From Wolbachia endosymbiont of Cylisticus convexus (GTDB lineage: Bacteria > Pseudomonadota > Alphaproteobacteria > Rickettsiales > Anaplasmataceae): a stretch of 6,885 nt of DNA. The stretch's first letter is position 1; each line of letters opens with the position of its first letter. Location of the stretch: assembly GCF_003344345.1 (NCBI RefSeq), contig NZ_QPIP01000080.1, positions 1 to 6,885 on the forward strand. Reading direction: 5' to 3'. This document shows, piece by piece, positions 5,757 to 6,885 of the stretch. The notes under the pieces were generated by a model. It had not been told where the DNA came from, did not search any database, and saw only the letters and a list, made by a program, of their open reading frames with translations. The position numbers and the translations under genes are program-made.

Positions 5757-5893
5757 ACAGGAAGGGTGAAGCCGTCGTACAACTAATGCCAATAAGGCCG
5801 ATTTGAAGATTTGCTCCCCTTCCAATTAGAGTTATAAAGACTGAACAGTATCTTTGGAATTATATCCCGTATTACAAGGTTGGTCTAAACTCT
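5757..5893 (+). ncRNA. Candidate IS110 bridge RNA (leader of the right IS110)
   Basis: GGAAGGG (5760-5766) pairs with CCCTTCC (5817-5823), enclosing about 50 bases that hold a small GCC-AATAA-GGC hairpin (5788-5798). Downstream, AGAGTT (5828-5833) pairs with AACTCT (5888-5893). Inside that, AAAGA and TCTTT flank a 10-base loop, with TATAA/TTATA as an outer extension. Two consecutive closed domains with internal loops, placed between the element end and the transposase, are what the target-binding and donor-binding halves of an IS110 bridge RNA look like. The function is inferred from position and folding; no covariance can be tested here. Confidence 0.45.
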
Positions 5894-5910
5894 CAATTCG
5901 TTATAGTCCT

Positions 5911-5916
5911 AGAGGA
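5911..5916 (+). promoter_or_regulatory. Ribosome binding site of the right IS110 transposase
   Basis: AGAGGA lies 6 bases before ATG 5923. This start is preferred to the in-frame ATG at 5854, which falls within the structured leader and has no ribosome site. Confidence 0.6.
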
Positions 5917-5922
5917 AATTTT

Positions 5923-6876
5923 ATGCAAGTCAATGCTATTTTAGGTGTAGACATTTCTAAAAAGAAACTTGATGCTTGTTTATTGATAGACAACAAAGAA
6001 CGACATAAAGTTTTTCACAATAACAAGGAAGGTTTTGAAAAGCTTGGTGTAATAATCACGGAGCAGTCCTTATTCATCTGTGCCTAGAAGCGACTGGTTG
6101 TTACAGTGAAGATATAGTTATTTTTATGTATGACCTTGGACATAATGTAAGTGTGGTAAACCCTGCTCAAATCAAGGCTTTTGGCAAAAGTGAGCTACTC
6201 AGAAACAAAACAGATAAGTCAGATGCTGCCATGATTGCTAGGTTTTGTATTGCTAATAAACCTAATCTTTGGAAACCTGCTCCTACTGAAGTCAAGCGTT
6301 TAAGAGATCTCTATCGTTGTTTGCAAGCATTTAAAGACGACAAGTTACAACAGATGAATCGCTTGAAATATGAATTCCCGTTGTAAGCAAGCCATACTTG
6401 AAGTAGTTGCTACAATAGAAACAGAAATTTCTGCTATAGAAAAAGAGATTTGTGAGCATGTTAATAACCATTCACACCTAAAAAATATGATAGAAAACAT
6501 CAAGACTGTAAAAGGTATAGGACATCTTACTGCTGTTGCTATCGTTGCAGAAATGCCATCTGTTGATAATTTTGATAATGCTAGACAATTTACAGCCTTT
6601 GCCGGTCTAAATCCTGAATATTACCAATCAGGTTCATCTGTCAGTAAAAAAAGTAGAATATGTAAAATAGGGTCGGAACGTATTCGCAAAACTCTTTATA
6701 TGCCAGCTATAGTAGTCAAGAATCATAATTCTCACTTTCAAAAGTTTTGCCAACGTTTAGCAAGTAAAGGAAAATGTCCAATGGTAATAATTGTCGCATT
6801 AATGAGAAAATTAATGCATGTGGTTTTTGGTATTTTAAAAAATAATCAACCATTTAATGGTGATTTAGTGAAATAA
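5923..6876 (+). pseudogene. IS110-family transposase in three frames
   Basis: Frame one (from 5923) gives the first RuvC-like motif LGVDISKKKLD with catalytic D10. It leaves the true frame between about 6048 and 6060, where N-N-H-G-A-V-L-I-H resumes in the next frame. Frame two carries LCLEATG with the catalytic Glu, NPAQIKAFGKS, and the acidic pair in NKTDKSDAAMIARF. It is lost again at about 6377-6382. Frame three (from about 6370, ending at TAA 6876) is the C-terminal transposase_20 domain: VKGIGHLTAVAIVAEMPSV, FAGLNPEYYQSGSSVSKKS with the serine-rich segment of the nucleophile, and KCPMVIIVALMRKLMH. The repaired length is near 318 residues, within the family's 300-400. All conserved motifs survive, so decay is recent. 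Both breaks fit small deletions. IS110 enzymes recombine circular element DNA into targets chosen by a bridge RNA. Confidence 0.88.
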
Positions 6877-6885
6877 TCAGTTGAC

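Larger units (their letters stand above)
5757..6885 (+). mobile_element. IS110-family element, degenerate copy
   Basis: The element consists of a leader of about 160 bases and a transposase that needs two frame corrections. The left edge is estimated from where the minus-strand remnant's open frame ends and the leader stem begins (5760). The right edge should lie shortly after the stop at 6876, but the window ends nine bases later. It encodes a different transposase from the IS110 remnant at the left. The broken frames suggest it could move only with help from another copy. Confidence 0.75.

Noticed and set aside
1..6885. CRISPR array, tRNA or rRNA
   Set aside because: No regularly spaced direct repeats, tRNA cloverleaf with T-loop consensus, or conserved rRNA segments were seen on either strand.

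Overview
This is an AT-rich, repeat-laden bacterial window that most resembles an obligate intracellular Rickettsiales genome, Wolbachia being the best guess. The reasons are a lone ArgD-type aminotransferase, a PleC-like membrane histidine kinase, three decayed insertion sequences of two families (IS110 twice, IS4 once) in under 7 kb, and many genes broken by small indels. The assignment is inference from composition and gene content; no database was searched.

Layout. Positions 1 to about 938 hold the 5' part of an IS4/Tn5-like element on the minus strand, running off the window edge, with one frameshift in its transposase. It abuts and has probably cut an IS110-family element whose N-terminal transposase fragment (910-1167, minus) and structured leader (about 1183-1375) remain. 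Next comes an unrecognised minus-strand ORF of 100 codons (1398-1700), then an intact 245-residue HExxH protein (1854-2591, minus) with a layout like the anthrax lethal factor/Pro-Pro endopeptidase catalytic domain. A perfect 13-bp inverted repeat sits directly on its translation start. A degenerate palindromic intergenic repeat follows.

Positions 2771-4196 (minus) encode a two-membrane-segment sensor histidine kinase that is complete only if two single-base losses, both in A-runs, are repaired. Divergent from it is argD (4261-5436, plus), which is intact. A convergent minus-strand remnant (5433-5727) shares a palindrome with the argD stop and ends against a second IS110 element (about 5757 to the window end, plus). 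That element has a roughly 160-nt structured leader and a transposase pseudogene in three frames.

Functionally, only argD and the HExxH protein look intact. ArgD probably serves diaminopimelate/lysine precursor synthesis if the host lacks arginine synthesis. The kinase belongs to a regulatory phosphorelay if it is still expressed. The rest records repeated insertion and decay. The points most worth following are the lethal-factor-like protease with its unusual start region, the A-run frameshifts in the kinase, and the two IS110 leaders as candidate bridge RNAs.
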